The notes: generated from the sequence alone by a model not told the origin. A stretch of 64,000 nucleotides of DNA from Streptomyces sp. NBC_00271 (GCF_036178845.1 NZ_CP108070.1:11160001-11224000); one strand, 5' to 3'; shown: positions 24,353-33,835, counted from the stretch's first letter. Made by a program: numbers and translations.

Positions 24353-25478
24353 CGTCACGATCATCGGCGCCGGGCTCGGAGGGCTGACCCTCGCCCGTGT
24401 ACTCCACGTCCACGGCATCCCCACGACGATCTACGAGGCCGAGACCTCACCGACCGCCCGCACGCAGGGCGGCATGCTCGACATCCACGAGTACAACGGG
24501 CAGCTCGCCCTCGACGCGGCCGACCTCCTCGAGGAGTTCCGCGGCCTCATCCACAAGGGCGGTGAGGCGTCGCGGGTCCTCGACCGGGACGGAACCGTGC
24601 TCCTCGACGAACCCGACGACGGCACCGGCGGGCGTCCGGAGGTCCACCGCGGCGCCCTACGGCAGCTTCTGCTCGACTCGCTGCCGGCCGACACGATCAA
24701 GTGGGGGCACAAGGCCACCGCGGTCCGGTCCCTCGGGGGCGGCCGGCACGAAGTGACGTTCGCGGACGGGCCGACCGTGGAGACCGGTCTCCTGGTCGGC
24801 GCGGACGGGGCGTGGTCGCGGATCCGTCCGCTGCTGTCCGACGCCACACCCGAGTACGTCGGCATATCCTTCATCGAGACCTACCTGTTCGACGGCGACA
24901 CCCGCCACCCGGCCAGCGCACAGGCGGTCGGCGGCGGCGCGCTCTTCGCACTCGCACCCGGGAAGGGGATCCTCGCCCACCGGGAGCCCGGCGGCGTCCT
25001 GCACACCTACGTGGCGCTCAACAAGCCGCAGGAGTGGATCGCCGCCATCGACTTCACCCACGCGGGCGCGGCTACGGCCCGGGTCGCGGAGGAGTTCGCC
25101 GGCTGGGCCCCGGAACTCACCGCGTTGATCACCGACGGCGAGACCGCACCGGTTCCGCGGGCCATCAACGCCCTGCCGATCGCACACCGGTGGGACCGCG
25201 TGCCCGGCGTGACCCTGCTCGGCGACGCCGCCCACCTGATGTCACCTTTCGCCGGCGAGGGCGCGAACCTCGCCATGTTCGACGGAGCCGAACTCGGCAA
25301 GGCCATCGCCGCGCACCCGGACAACATCGAGGCCGCGCTCACCACGTACGAGGAAGCCCTCTTTCCACGGAGCGCCGCTGCTGCCACCGAGGCTGCCCAA
25401 AACCACGAGCTGTGCTTCGACGACAACGCCCCACACAGCCTCATCGGCCTCTTCACCAACCACGAACACGCCGAGTGA
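24342..25478 (+). CDS. TetX-like FAD-dependent monooxygenase
   Basis: 378 residues from ATG 24342 with AAGGAA upstream. Motifs: IIGAGLGGLTLARVL (FAD), GADGAWSRIRPLL and LLGDAAHLMSPFAGEGANLA. Length and spacing match the TetX/UbiH-type single-component flavin hydroxylases, some of which inactivate tetracyclines. Substrate specificity cannot be read from the sequence. It is divergent from its probable TetR repressor, with three operators in the gap and a short upstream ORF overlapping the start. Confidence 0.92.
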   Translation: MTADVTIIGAGLGGLTLARVLHVHGIPTTIYEAETSPTARTQGGMLDIHEYNGQLALDAADLLEEFRGLIHKGGEASRVLDRDGTVLLDEPDDGTGGRPEVHRGALRQLLLDSLPADTIKWGHKATAVRSLGGGRHEVTFADGPTVETGLLVGADGAWSRIRPLLSDATPEYVGISFIETYLFDGDTRHPASAQAVGGGALFALAPGKGILAHREPGGVLHTYVALNKPQEWIAAIDFTHAGAATARVAEEFAGWAPELTALITDGETAPVPRAINALPIAHRWDRVPGVTLLGDAAHLMSPFAGEGANLAMFDGAELGKAIAAHPDNIEAALTTYEEALFPRSAAAATEAAQNHELCFDDNAPHSLIGLFTNHEHAE

Positions 25479-26347
25479 CCTCCCCCGCTCGGTCACGGTA
25501 GAGGAGCGCCGGCCGAGCCGAGCAGGGCGAAGTCCCTACTCGCTCTGGTCAGGGCGGCGGGGTGGGTGAGGGGCCAGCGGTGACAGCTTGGGCCGACGGA
25601 GGCCGGGGGCCGACCGGCCAGGGCTTGCCGCGCAACGTCCGGCTGAGGCAGTCGCAGACGGTGCCGGACCGCTTTCTGTGGCAGACCGTCAGGAACGCGT
25701 GGATGGTGGCGTGCAGGGCATGGCTGGCGCGCGTGCGCTCGGCAAATCGGCGGCCTGTGGGCCAAGGCGAACACGGAGCCGACTCGCCCTCCTCCAGCGG
25801 TTCGCCCGGCGGCGCCGGCGCCGGCCGCAGGCAGTCCCGTCAGGCGCCCCGTGCGGTTCTGCCCGCGCCGAAGGGTCCGTTCAGCCGGACGATCATCCGA
25901 TGACGAGCGGGAGTTTCGCGGCCAGGTCGTCCAGTTCGGCCTTCTCCGCGTCGGTCGGGGCGCGCCGTCCGGTGCCGACCAGTAGCGCGTGGGCGACCCG
26001 TAAGCGGCTCGATTGTCGGCCCTCGCGGGGGACGGCCGCGAGCAGGTGGTGGGTGTACGGGTGCTCCGGCGAGGTCAGTACGAAGGTGAGGGCGGTGGCC
26101 ACCCGCTGGCGGCGGCGGCACCGACGAAAACGCGTGGCTCGTCCTCCGAGGTGAGCGGACGACCCAGCAGATCCGCCTGCGCGGCAGGGACGGTGCGCGG
26201 CTGACGCTGACGATCGTACGAAGGGGGCGGCCTCCGCCCCCGGCCTCGCACCGGCGCCTGCGCGGCGGCGGCTCGGCCGGGGAGCGGTGGCCCGTCGAAG
26301 CGGTGCTGTTGACGTTTTCCGCTCGGGGCACCGCGAGGAGGCGTGGG
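25479..26347. other. Degenerate region, one unassigned C-terminal fragment
   Basis: No intact gene is convincing in these 870 bases. On the minus strand 25893-26100 reads a codon-biased fragment (LTSPEHPYTHHLLAAVPREG to ELDDLAAKLPLVIG, then stop). HPYTHHLLAAVP recalls the tail of oligopeptide ABC ATPases, but the rest does not fit. Another minus frame ends in LTRASRDFALLGSAG near 25500. Both look like remnants. Confidence 0.45.
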
Positions 26348-26689
26348 TCAGCCCAGTTGCGTGTCCAGCCACGCCAGGACCTCGGGGGTCACGGGGTCGG
26401 TGATGTCGGCGAACTCGTCGTGCTTCTTCAGGAACTTCGCGACGTAGGGGCACACGGGCACTATCCGCATACCGAGTTCGCGCACGTCGGTGAGCGCGTA
26501 CTCGACCAACCGCGCGGCCAGGCCCTGCCCGGCGAAGGCGTCGTCGACTTCCGTGTGGAAGAAGACGCGCTGTTCACCGCGGTCGCGGTAGGCGGTGAGG
26601 CCGGCACGCTTGCCGTCGACCAGGATTTCGTAGCGATGCCTGGCGTCGTTCCGCTCGACGGTCGGAGCGGCGGGAGACGACTCGGTCAT
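26348..26689 (-). CDS. Internal start: stand-alone GNAT N-acetyltransferase
   Basis: ATG 26689 (MTESS) follows GAAAGG at six-base spacing and opens a 113-residue protein identical to the C-terminus of the pirin fusion. The size and start match free YjdJ-like GNAT proteins, which have the acetyl-CoA loop QGLAARLV and a C-terminal VCPYVAKFLKKH. It is probably the ancestral gene boundary. Whether the fused or the free product dominates cannot be told. Confidence 0.6.
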   Translation of the reverse strand: MTESSPAAPTVERNDARHRYEILVDGKRAGLTAYRDRGEQRVFFHTEVDDAFAGQGLAARLVEYALTDVRELGMRIVPVCPYVAKFLKKHDEFADITDPVTPEVLAWLDTQLG

Positions 26690-27628
26690 GGGGTGCCTTT
26701 CGGATGCGGGTCGGCGACGCGGCGGGTTGCCGCGTGGCGAGATGGTGGCATGCGGAAGAACGGGAGCGGGAAGACGGTCCCCCGGGTATCCCTCGACGGT
26801 GCCGAAGCGATCGGAGGCGTTCGCCCAGTCCTCCCGGGCGCGGACGATGTCCTCATGGCTACGGCCGATGAAGTTCCACCACATGACGATCTCCTCCTCG
26901 AACGGGGTTCCGCCGAGCAGTACGGTGCGAGCCGGGTCGTCCGACTCGTTCACCAACGTCAGAACTGTGGTTCCGGCCTGGGCGTAGCCCAGCTCCGCCG
27001 GACGCAGCAAGGTGTCGGCCATGCGGACGTCTCCGTGGTCGACGAGCAGCCCGTGCTCGAAGCCGGGGTCCACGGCGAACGTGACCGTCGCGCGCGGTTC
27101 GAGGACGACCTCGGCGCCGAGCAGGGGTGTGAAGGTGCGCACCGGGGACTCCTGACCGGCGAGGGAGCCCAGGAAGACCCTGATCTCGGCCCCGTCGATC
27201 CGCAGGGGCTCGGGAACGTAGTGCTGGAAGTCCCGCTCGGCGTGCCGGTGCTCCTCGGGCAGCGCCACCCACAGCTGGACGCCGTGCAGGACCGTGGTGC
27301 CCGGGGTGGACACCTCCGAGTGGCTGATGCCGTGCCCGCCCGTCATGAGGTTCAGCTCGCCGGGCCGTACGTACGCGTGGCTGCCGAGGCTGTCGCGGTG
27401 CTCGATCTCCCCGCTGAACAGCCAGCTCACCGTCTGCAGCCCGGTGTGCGGATGCGGGGCGACGTCCATGCCGCCCGTCTCGGCGATGTCGTCGGGACCG
27501 TAGTGGTCGGCGAAGCACCATGCTCCGATCAGGGTCCGCGCGCGCTGCGGCAGCGTGCGCCGCACGGTCATCGCGCGCGGGCCGCCCAGGGGTACGTCAC
27601 GTGGGGAGAGAACGTCGACATCGCTCAC
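26348..27628 (-). CDS. Pirin fused in frame to a GNAT acetyltransferase
   Basis: 426 residues from GTG 27628 (GGAAGG upstream). Residues 1 to about 310 are pirin: the cupin metal site HPHTGLQTVSWLFSGEIEHR, GHGISHSE and a C-terminal pirin domain. Residues from about 314 are a small YjdJ-type GNAT protein (VDDAFAGQGLAARLVEYAL). Such genes are normally separate. Here no stop lies between them and the linker is only RGNPPRRRPASERHP. An internal ATG at 26689 keeps its own ribosome site, so a free GNAT may also be made. Pirins act as quercetinases or redox regulators. Divergent from an AhpD-like gene. Confidence 0.85.
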   Translation of the reverse strand: MSDVDVLSPRDVPLGGPRAMTVRRTLPQRARTLIGAWCFADHYGPDDIAETGGMDVAPHPHTGLQTVSWLFSGEIEHRDSLGSHAYVRPGELNLMTGGHGISHSEVSTPGTTVLHGVQLWVALPEEHRHAERDFQHYVPEPLRIDGAEIRVFLGSLAGQESPVRTFTPLLGAEVVLEPRATVTFAVDPGFEHGLLVDHGDVRMADTLLRPAELGYAQAGTTVLTLVNESDDPARTVLLGGTPFEEEIVMWWNFIGRSHEDIVRAREDWANASDRFGTVEGYPGDRLPAPVLPHATISPRGNPPRRRPASERHPMTESSPAAPTVERNDARHRYEILVDGKRAGLTAYRDRGEQRVFFHTEVDDAFAGQGLAARLVEYALTDVRELGMRIVPVCPYVAKFLKKHDEFADITDPVTPEVLAWLDTQLG

Positions 27629-27705
27629 CGGAGATCGCCTTCCGTCACCATGATAGTTTCAGATTCAACAATGATACTCGCAGCATAGTAGGACGGAGTC
27701 CGGGG

Positions 27706-28188
27706 TTGAGCAGCCACGCGACAGGAACCGCGACGCAGCGGATCTTCATCGACAAGCAGAGCCCGAAGGCCTACCACGCACTGGTCCAGACGTCGGAAGC
27801 GGTGCGCGCGACTGCCGCCGACGCGGGGCTCGACCGGACGGTGGTGGAGCTGATCAACCTCCGGGTGTCGCAGATCAACGGCTGCGCCTACTGCCTCAAC
27901 GTGCACACCCGGGCCGCCCTGCGTGCGGGCGAGACGGCGCAGCGGCTCGGAGTGCTGGCCGCCTGGCGGGACACCGAACTGTTCACTCCCGCGGAACGCG
28001 CGGCCCTCGCGCTGGCGGAGGCGACGACCGAGCCGACCGACGCCGCCGCGCAGGAAACCGCCTGGGCGGGTGCTCGTGACGTCCTCACCGACGACCAGAT
28101 CTCCGCGGTGATCTGGGTGGCGATCGCCATCAACGCGTTCAACCGGGTCTCGATCATGAGCAAGCACCCGGTGCGTACGGAGCGCTGA
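27706..28188 (+). CDS. Carboxymuconolactone decarboxylase/AhpD-like protein
   Basis: 160 residues from TTG 27706 with GGAG eight bases upstream; no better start is seen. The AhpD-type redox motif is NGCAYCLNVH (CxxC plus His) in the all-alpha CMD core. It probably acts as a peroxidase or thiol-disulfide protein against oxidants. It is divergent from the pirin gene; the 77-bp gap is unusually AT-rich for this genome (tgatagtttcagattcaac), typical of a promoter/operator for an oxidation-sensing regulator. No regulator is adjacent. Confidence 0.88.
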   Translation: MSSHATGTATQRIFIDKQSPKAYHALVQTSEAVRATAADAGLDRTVVELINLRVSQINGCAYCLNVHTRAALRAGETAQRLGVLAAWRDTELFTPAERAALALAEATTEPTDAAAQETAWAGARDVLTDDQISAVIWVAIAINAFNRVSIMSKHPVRTER

Positions 28189-28267
28189 TCCCGCCGGGGG
28201 AGCGGGGCGGCTGTCCGGGCGTGGCTCGGGTACGGACCGGGCGGGGTCGCCGTGGTCCCGGTGGTCG

Positions 28268-28450
28268 AATGCCCTGAAGAAGTTCGAGCTGAGCACGCAC
28301 CTCCGCGACGGTGTGCGGCAGGCGATCGAGAGCCAGACCGAGGGCATGGAATTGCTGCGCCCCGAGGACATCGCCGACGCGGTCTCCTACATCGTCGCCC
28401 GGGACCATCGGGTGGCCGTCGACGAGATCCTCGTGCGCGCCGGCGAGGAT
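28268..28450 (+). pseudogene. C-terminal fragment of an SDR
   Basis: The frame reads ALKKFELSTHLRDGVRQAIE then LRPEDIADAVSYIVARDHRV and DEILVRAGE, the last 60 residues of a short-chain dehydrogenase. The cofactor and active-site parts are absent, and the frame runs on into unrelated sequence to 28567. It lies 3' of the AhpD-like gene. Confidence 0.7.
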
Positions 28451-28454
28451 CGGG

Positions 28455-28840
28455 CCAACCCGCCCTGCGCAGCCGGGATCGCAGGTGGCAGTCGGCAGCT
28501 TTGGCGGCATGGTCGGTCACTGGCGTTGCGAGCAACCGTCCGAAGAGGCCTGATCGGGGCGGAGTGACTGCCGAAAGCGTTGCCGTACGCGGCAGGCGCT
28601 CGGGGGGAAGAGTTCGCACCTGACCTGCCGATTGGGCCGGGGCCGGTATCTGGAACCGTGATCGAACCCCCTGTGGTGAAACGACTCTTCGGTCGCCGTC
28701 CGGTCGACGGATCCGGCGCGGGCGGACAACCACCGTTCGCCGGAGCCTCGCCCTTGGCGCCGATCCCGTGGTCGTGACGCACACGAGCCCGGTGGGAGCG
28801 CGGGGTTGCTCCGCAGGAACAGCCGTACCGCCGCCCGGCT
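28455..28840. other. Stretch without a recognisable gene
   Basis: Between the SDR remnant and the 28841 ORF I see only short frames without family motifs. This continues the decayed region that starts near 28.2 kb. Confidence 0.4.
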
Positions 28841-29071
28841 ATGACGCTCCTGTTCGTCGGCGTCGCGCACGATACCGAAGGACGCGAGGCGCGCCGGTGC
28901 GCCCGAGTCCATACCGAGGACAAGGCCGAGCTGCGCGACCGGCCGGCCGGCGCGGGTGTCCAGCGCGTCGTGAAACTGGGCAGCGCCCTCAGCGGCAGCA
29001 TCGGCAATCCGCACGACGCGATGTATCCCCTGCACCAGTTCGTCAACTGGGTGGTCGACGACGATGCCTGA
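28841..29071 (+). CDS. Hypothetical protein, coupled to AKR remnant
   Basis: 76 residues from ATG 28841, with the high third-position GC of real genes in this genome. The sequence (MTLLFVGVAHDTEGREARRC to YPLHQFVNWVVDDDA) matches no family I recognise. The stop overlaps the ATG of the aldo/keto reductase by 8 nt, which suggests an old operon. It may be the surviving C-terminal part of a larger protein. Confidence 0.45.
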   Translation: MTLLFVGVAHDTEGREARRCARVHTEDKAELRDRPAGAGVQRVVKLGSALSGSIGNPHDAMYPLHQFVNWVVDDDA

Positions 29072-29966
29072 CTCCATGCGGTCGCGCCTGCTCGGCCGGT
29101 CCGGCCTGCGCGTCAGCGAACTGTGCCTGGGCACGATGACGTTCGGCACCGAGTGGGGATTCGGGGCCGAGGAAGCGATCTGCCGGGAGATCTACGTCGC
29201 CTTCCGCGAGGCGGGCGGCACCTTCCTCGACACCGCCGACGTCTACAACGACGGCGCGAGCGAACGAATCGTCGGCCGCCTCGTGGCGGCCGAACGCGAC
29301 GCGGTCCTCCTGGGTACGAAGTTCACCCTGCCGACCGACAGGAACGACCCGAACTCCGGCGGCAGCCACCGCAAGGGCCTGCGCCGCAGCGTCGAGGAAA
29401 GCCTGCGCCGACTGGCCGCCGACCACGTCACCTGCTGTGGGTGCACGCCTGGGACGAGTGCACCGCCGCCGAGGAGACCCTGCGGGCCCTCGACGACCTC
29501 ATACGCTCCGGGAACGTACCGGCCGTCGGGGTGAGCAACACCCCGGCCTGGGTGATCGCCCGCTCCCAGGCCATCGCCGAACTCCGCGGCTGGAGTGCCT
29601 ATTGCGGCCTGCAGTCGAGTACTCCCTCGCCGCGCGGTCGCCCGACCGCGAACTCCTGCCCATGGCACGGGCGCTCGGACTCACCGTGACCGCGTGGAGC
29701 CCCCTCGCGCGCGGCCTGCTCGTCGGCAAGCGCCCCCTTCCTGGCTCCCCGTCTCCCGCCGACAGGCCCTGGACGCCGTCACGGTGATCGCGGCCGAGAC
29801 CGGTCTGACGCCTGCGCGAGTCGCCCTCGCCTGGGTGCTGCGCCAAGGGCTCCTGCCGGTGCTCGACACCCGCACCCGCGCCCCAGTTGCACGACACGAC
29901 TTTCTGTACGACCGCCGCACCGCGCTCGCGCCACCGAAACCGGAGCCTGGGGATCACGACCGCTGA
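29064..29966 (+). pseudogene. Aldo/keto reductase with at least three frameshifts
   Basis: Starting at ATG 29064 the protein begins as an aldo/keto reductase (RSRLLGRSGLRVSELCLGTM, FLDTADVYNDGASERIVG). It leaves frame near 29433, continues in a second frame (LLWVHAWDECTAAEETLRAL, VGVSNTPAWVIARSQ), then a third (VEYSLAARSPDRELLPMARA, AWSPLARGLLVGK), and returns near 29757 (VTVIAAETGLTPARVALAWV). All conserved AKR blocks are present in order, so this is one gene with several indels. The density of breaks points to true decay rather than one base error. Confidence 0.8.
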
Positions 29967-29978
29967 ACACCGATGGCC

Positions 29979-31385
29979 TTATGGAACGCCGAGTTCGAAC
30001 AGGACGTACCCCGCGTATGAGCCGGAGGCGAGCGCGGCGATTCCGAGGACGGTGCACAGCACCGGCGTGCTGAGCCGGCGCATGGCGACGGCGCACGGGA
30101 TGAACAGGGGGAAGGCCGGGAGAAGGTAGCGGGAGATGTTGCCGAAGATCTGCTGGCTGCCCAGGACGAGCGCGATCGTCAGGACGGTGTGGACGACGAG
30201 GACCGCAGGCGGGCGGAGCCGGAGCAGCAGCGGCAGGACGATGAGGGCCAGCAGGACCGTGCCTACGCCGATGAAGTCTTCGTAGGGGTAGGCGAAGAGG
30301 TAGTCGAAGTGGCCCACCGGGAGGGACGTGAACACGTCGAGGGTGTGCTTGCCGTAGTCGAACGTGTGGGCCCAGGCGCCTTCCTGGAGCTTGAAGTACC
30401 CGCTGTGGTCGCCCATCCGGTATCCCACCCAGCCGAGGTAGCCGAACAGGCCGAGGGGGGCGATCGCCACGGCGATCAGCGGCCGCAGGAATTTGACCCT
30501 ACGCCTCTTCCCGTCCGGGCCGGGGGCGTCTCCCCAGCGGCGGACCTCCCGCCGTTGCCGGTGTACGGCCAGCAGCGCCGCGACGGCGAGCGCCGCGATC
30601 AGCGCGGTGGCCGTCGGACGAGTGAGACCCGTGGCGCAGGTCAGGATGCCGGCGGTGATCCAGTGGTGGCGCATGACGGCGTAGCAGGCCCATGCTGCGA
30701 GGGCGACGTAGAGGGACTCCGAGTAGCCCGACCACTCCATGCCGGATCCGGGCCACACGGCCCAGAGGCCGGCTGCGGCGAGCCCGGCCCGCCGTCCGCC
30801 GATCCGCGCGGTGACGGCGTGGATCGCCAGGGCGGCGACGAACGAGGCGGCGACCGAGACCAGCAGGCCGGCGCCGAACAGACCCAGGCCGGTGCAGGAG
30901 GAGACCAGCCGCATCAGGGCGGGGTACAGCGGGAAGAACGCCGCGGAGTTGCCCTCGATGGTGATCAGGCCGCTCGCCCCGGGTACCGGGACGAGCGCGG
31001 GGTGGTAGCCGTGCGCGGCGATCTGCTGGTACCACCAGCCGTCCCAGGTGGCCAGGACGTCCCAAGCGTGGGCGCCGCCGCCGAAGCGGGGGTCCTTCTT
31101 GCGGAAGTCCCCGGAGGAGTCCAGCAGGTACATGAAGACGCAGAAGCCGATGAGCTTCAGCGCACCGTACAGCGCGAGCACCGGACCGTGGTGCTCGGCC
31201 GCCCGGCACAGTCGCGCCCACCGCTGCCGGGCGGTGGAGGTGAGAGAGGTGAGAGAGATAGGGGAGGGAGATGGGGCAGGCGGCAGGCTGGTGTTGTACG
31301 GCGGTTCCGTGGCGGGCGAACGGCCTTCGGCGTGGGGCCTGTTGCGTTCGTACGACGGAGCGTTCGTGAGGCTCGGGTCGTTCAT
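29979..31385 (-). CDS. PIG-V-like membrane mannosyltransferase
   Basis: 468 residues from ATG 31385, overlapping the upstream GT2 stop by 4 nt (ATGA). A Pro/Ser-rich cytoplasmic N-terminus of about 70 residues leads into about ten membrane helices. The first large loop carries DVLATWDGWWYQQIAAHGYH, the acidic/aromatic motif of PIG-V-like GT-C mannosyltransferases. It likely uses a polyprenyl-phosphate sugar made by the coupled GT2 protein to glycosylate a lipid or exported protein. Substrates are unknown. Confidence 0.85.
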   Translation of the reverse strand: MNDPSLTNAPSYERNRPHAEGRSPATEPPYNTSLPPAPSPSPISLTSLTSTARQRWARLCRAAEHHGPVLALYGALKLIGFCVFMYLLDSSGDFRKKDPRFGGGAHAWDVLATWDGWWYQQIAAHGYHPALVPVPGASGLITIEGNSAAFFPLYPALMRLVSSCTGLGLFGAGLLVSVAASFVAALAIHAVTARIGGRRAGLAAAGLWAVWPGSGMEWSGYSESLYVALAAWACYAVMRHHWITAGILTCATGLTRPTATALIAALAVAALLAVHRQRREVRRWGDAPGPDGKRRRVKFLRPLIAVAIAPLGLFGYLGWVGYRMGDHSGYFKLQEGAWAHTFDYGKHTLDVFTSLPVGHFDYLFAYPYEDFIGVGTVLLALIVLPLLLRLRPPAVLVVHTVLTIALVLGSQQIFGNISRYLLPAFPLFIPCAVAMRRLSTPVLCTVLGIAALASGSYAGYVLFELGVP

Positions 31386-32659
31386 CGGGGCTCGGCTCCT
31401 GTTCGGTTGCCGCGGGGGCCGGCGGTGAACACCCAGGCCCGCAGGAGCAGGAAGCGCAGCAGTGTCGCGACCAGGTTGGCGATGACGAGCACCGCGACTT
31501 CCGTGGGCCGCGCGGGTTCCGGCGCCCAGCGGTGCAGCGCGGCGAGCGAGCCGCTGGTGAGCGCCAGACCGAGGCCGAAGACCACCAGGCCCTTGGCCTG
31601 CTGCCGCAGCGCTCCGCCCCGCCCGCGCAGCCCGAAGGTGAGCCGCCGGTTCGCGGCGGTGTTCGCGACGGCGCAGACCAGCAGCGCCCACGCGTTGGCG
31701 CCCTGCGGCCCCGCCACCGGGCGCAGGGCCGAGTAGAGGAGGACGTACCCGACCGTGCTCACCACGCCGACGGCGCCGAAGCGCAGCAACTGGGCGGACA
31801 GTGGGCCCGGCGGATCACCTCCGGTGGCGCGCCGCAGCCCCGCCGTCGGGAGCGTGCCACGGGCGAGCGCCCTGCCGATCCTGACGATGCCGCGCAGGTC
31901 GGCCATGGCCGTCGAGACCAGATCGACGCGGCTGTCGGGGTCGTCCACCCAGTCGACGGGCACCTCGTGGATGCGTAGCCCGGCCCGCTCGGCGATCACC
32001 AGCAGTTCGGTGTCGAAGAACCACTCCGAGTCCTCCACCAGGGGCAGCAGCCGCTCGGCGACGTCGCGCCGGACCGCTTTGAAGCCGCACTGCGCGTCGG
32101 AGAAGCCGACGGCGAGAGTGGAACGCAGCAGGACGTTGTAACAACGGGAGATGATCTCCCGCTTGGGACCGCGTATCACCCGGGAGCCACGGGCCAGGCG
32201 GGTGCCGATGGCTATGTCGGAGTGGCCGGAGATCAGCGGGGCGACCAGCGGGAGCAGCGCGTTCAGTTCGGTGGACAGGTCCACGTCCAGGTAGGCCAGG
32301 ACCGGGGCCCGCGAGCGCGACCAGGCGACGCGCAGGGCACGGCCACGCCCCTTCTCGGCCAGCCGTATCCACTCGGCCTCCGGCAGTTCGGCGGCCAGCC
32401 GGGCCGCGATCCGCGGGGTGTCGTCGGTGCTGGCGTTGTCGGCGACGGTGATGCGGAACGGGTACGGGAACGTCTCACGCAGATGCGCGTGCAGCCGCCG
32501 CACGCTCGGCTCCAGATCCGTCTCCTCGTTGAACACGGGGACGACCACGTCCAGTACGGGTTCCGGGTGGTCCGCCGGCAGCGGCAGGCGGAGCGGCAGT
32601 CGGTCCATGGGCAGTCCCGTCGCGAGGTTCATCGGGGCGGACCGTGCGGTCTTGGTCAT
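31382..32659 (-). CDS. Polyprenyl-phosphate glycosyltransferase (GT2) with GtrA domain
   Basis: 425 residues from ATG 32659. The N-terminal GT2 domain has VVVPVFNEETDLEPSVRRL, VADNASTDDTPRIA, LAYLDVDLSTEL (DxD) and DAQCGFKAVRRD, as in dolichol-phosphate mannose synthases. After about residue 290 a GtrA-type domain with four membrane helices follows (FGAVGVVSTVGYVLLYSALR, ANTAANRRLTFGL). It should make a lipid-linked sugar and help flip it. The 4-nt overlap with the membrane transferase supports a donor-acceptor pair. Confidence 0.9.
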   Translation of the reverse strand: MTKTARSAPMNLATGLPMDRLPLRLPLPADHPEPVLDVVVPVFNEETDLEPSVRRLHAHLRETFPYPFRITVADNASTDDTPRIAARLAAELPEAEWIRLAEKGRGRALRVAWSRSRAPVLAYLDVDLSTELNALLPLVAPLISGHSDIAIGTRLARGSRVIRGPKREIISRCYNVLLRSTLAVGFSDAQCGFKAVRRDVAERLLPLVEDSEWFFDTELLVIAERAGLRIHEVPVDWVDDPDSRVDLVSTAMADLRGIVRIGRALARGTLPTAGLRRATGGDPPGPLSAQLLRFGAVGVVSTVGYVLLYSALRPVAGPQGANAWALLVCAVANTAANRRLTFGLRGRGGALRQQAKGLVVFGLGLALTSGSLAALHRWAPEPARPTEVAVLVIANLVATLLRFLLLRAWVFTAGPRGNRTGAEPR

Positions 32660-32810
32660 GGTTCATCCAGGTTTCTGTGCTGTCGCAGGGCATGCCGAAG
32701 GCGCTCACGGCGCAGCTGCGATCAGGGAGTACGGCCAGGGGTCGAGCAGGGACAGGGGGCGGCGCGGAAATTCCGTGGGGGAGCGGCCGGGACGGCCGTG
32801 TCTTCGGCGG

Positions 32811-33320
32811 CTACTCGGCGCCGGTCGCGCTGACGAACGACGAGGGCTCGAGTGTCGTCGTCGGCGGGGACGACGGCGTGATGCTTCCGCTCGGTGTGGC
32901 CGGGACGGTGGCCGGCGGACCGGCAGTCGCGGTCCCCGAGGGACCGGTGCCGACCGAGCTCGAGCTCTCTATCGCACTCTCGGTCGTGATCGGCGCCGTG
33001 GGCGTGGTGGGGGCCGACCCGGTAGGGCTGGTGCTGGGGGGCGGGGTCGGGGACGGCGTGGTGGTCGGGGAGGAGAAGCCGGTCGTGGGCCGCGGCACGG
33101 GGGCCTGGGGTTGGTCGCGGTCCGGCGCGTGTGGCAGCAGGACCAGGCTTACGCCGAGCCCGGCGGCCACCAGTACGGAGCCCACGGCCTTCTGCGCGGC
33201 GCGGACCCGGCGGCGGACGAGCACTCCCGTCCTGAGCCGGTTCTGTTGTGCGGGCTCAAAAGGGGTGTACTCCTGGGCGTCGCGCATCATCCGCGCCAAC
33301 TCCCGCTCGAAGTGATCCAT
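32811..33320 (-). CDS. Single-pass membrane protein, partner of SigE-type sigma
   Basis: 169 residues from ATG 33320, 8 bp after the sigma factor stop. A cytoplasmic N-terminus (MDHFERELARMMRDAQEYTP) precedes one membrane helix (AVGSVLVAAGLGVSLVLLPH), then a long Ser/Thr/Pro-rich external tail. This is the layout of a membrane anti-sigma-like partner or sensor. No zinc-finger anti-sigma motif is seen, so the regulatory role is inferred from position only. Confidence 0.75.
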   Translation of the reverse strand: MDHFERELARMMRDAQEYTPFEPAQQNRLRTGVLVRRRVRAAQKAVGSVLVAAGLGVSLVLLPHAPDRDQPQAPVPRPTTGFSSPTTTPSPTPPPSTSPTGSAPTTPTAPITTESAIESSSSVGTGPSGTATAGPPATVPATPSGSITPSSPPTTTLEPSSFVSATGAE

Positions 33321-33328
33321 GCTTCCCT

Positions 33329-33835
33329 TCACCCCACCGGCTCGATGACATCGGCCAGGATCTGACGCAGTCGCGCCACTCCGCGTGACGCGTGGGACCG
33401 GGCGGTGCCCAGCGGGCATCCCAGAACCTCCGCGACCTGCTTTTCGGGCAGGTCCTGGTAGTAACGCAGCACCACGGCGGCCCGCTGCCGGGGCGGCAGC
33501 TGGGCGAGGGCCGCCTCCAGCCGCGTCCGCTCCACCACGGCGGCGGACTCGTCCCCGGTGTGTGCCAGGTCGGGCAGCTGCTCCACGGGCCGCTCGCCCC
33601 ACCACCGCCGGCGGGCGGAACGGGCGGCCGCGCGTGCCAGGACCTTGCGTACGTACGCCTCGGGCGCCTCGTCCGCGACCTTCGGCCAGACGAACCAGAG
33701 CTTGACCAGGGCTTCCTGGAGCAGATCCTCGGCACGGTGTCGGTCACCTCCACAGAGCAGACGGGCGAGGTGGAACAACGCCGACCAACGGGCCGCTACG
33801 AACCCGTCGTAGCTCTCGGCCTGAGCCTGTTCCAT
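33329..33835 (-). CDS. SigE-family ECF RNA polymerase sigma factor
   Basis: 168 residues from ATG 33835. Region 2 (FHLARLLCGGDRHRAEDLLQ, LVKLWFVWPKV) and region 4 (LPPRQRAAVVLRYYQDLPEK, LGCPLGTARSHASRGVARLR) are intact. Length and composition fit the SigE-like sigma-70 family of actinobacteria. It is in an operon with a membrane protein that probably senses an envelope signal. Confidence 0.93.
   Translation of the reverse strand: MEQAQAESYDGFVAARWSALFHLARLLCGGDRHRAEDLLQEALVKLWFVWPKVADEAPEAYVRKVLARAAARSARRRWWGERPVEQLPDLAHTGDESAAVVERTRLEAALAQLPPRQRAAVVLRYYQDLPEKQVAEVLGCPLGTARSHASRGVARLRQILADVIEPVG

Noticed and set aside
21843..25478. Polyketide biosynthetic cluster
   Set aside because: Two monooxygenases and a distant SnoaL-like protein occur, but no ketosynthase, carrier protein or transferase is in the window.
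27629..27705. Riboswitch in the pirin/AhpD gap
   Set aside because: The AT-rich 77 bp is too short and shows no known riboswitch fold; a promoter is more likely.
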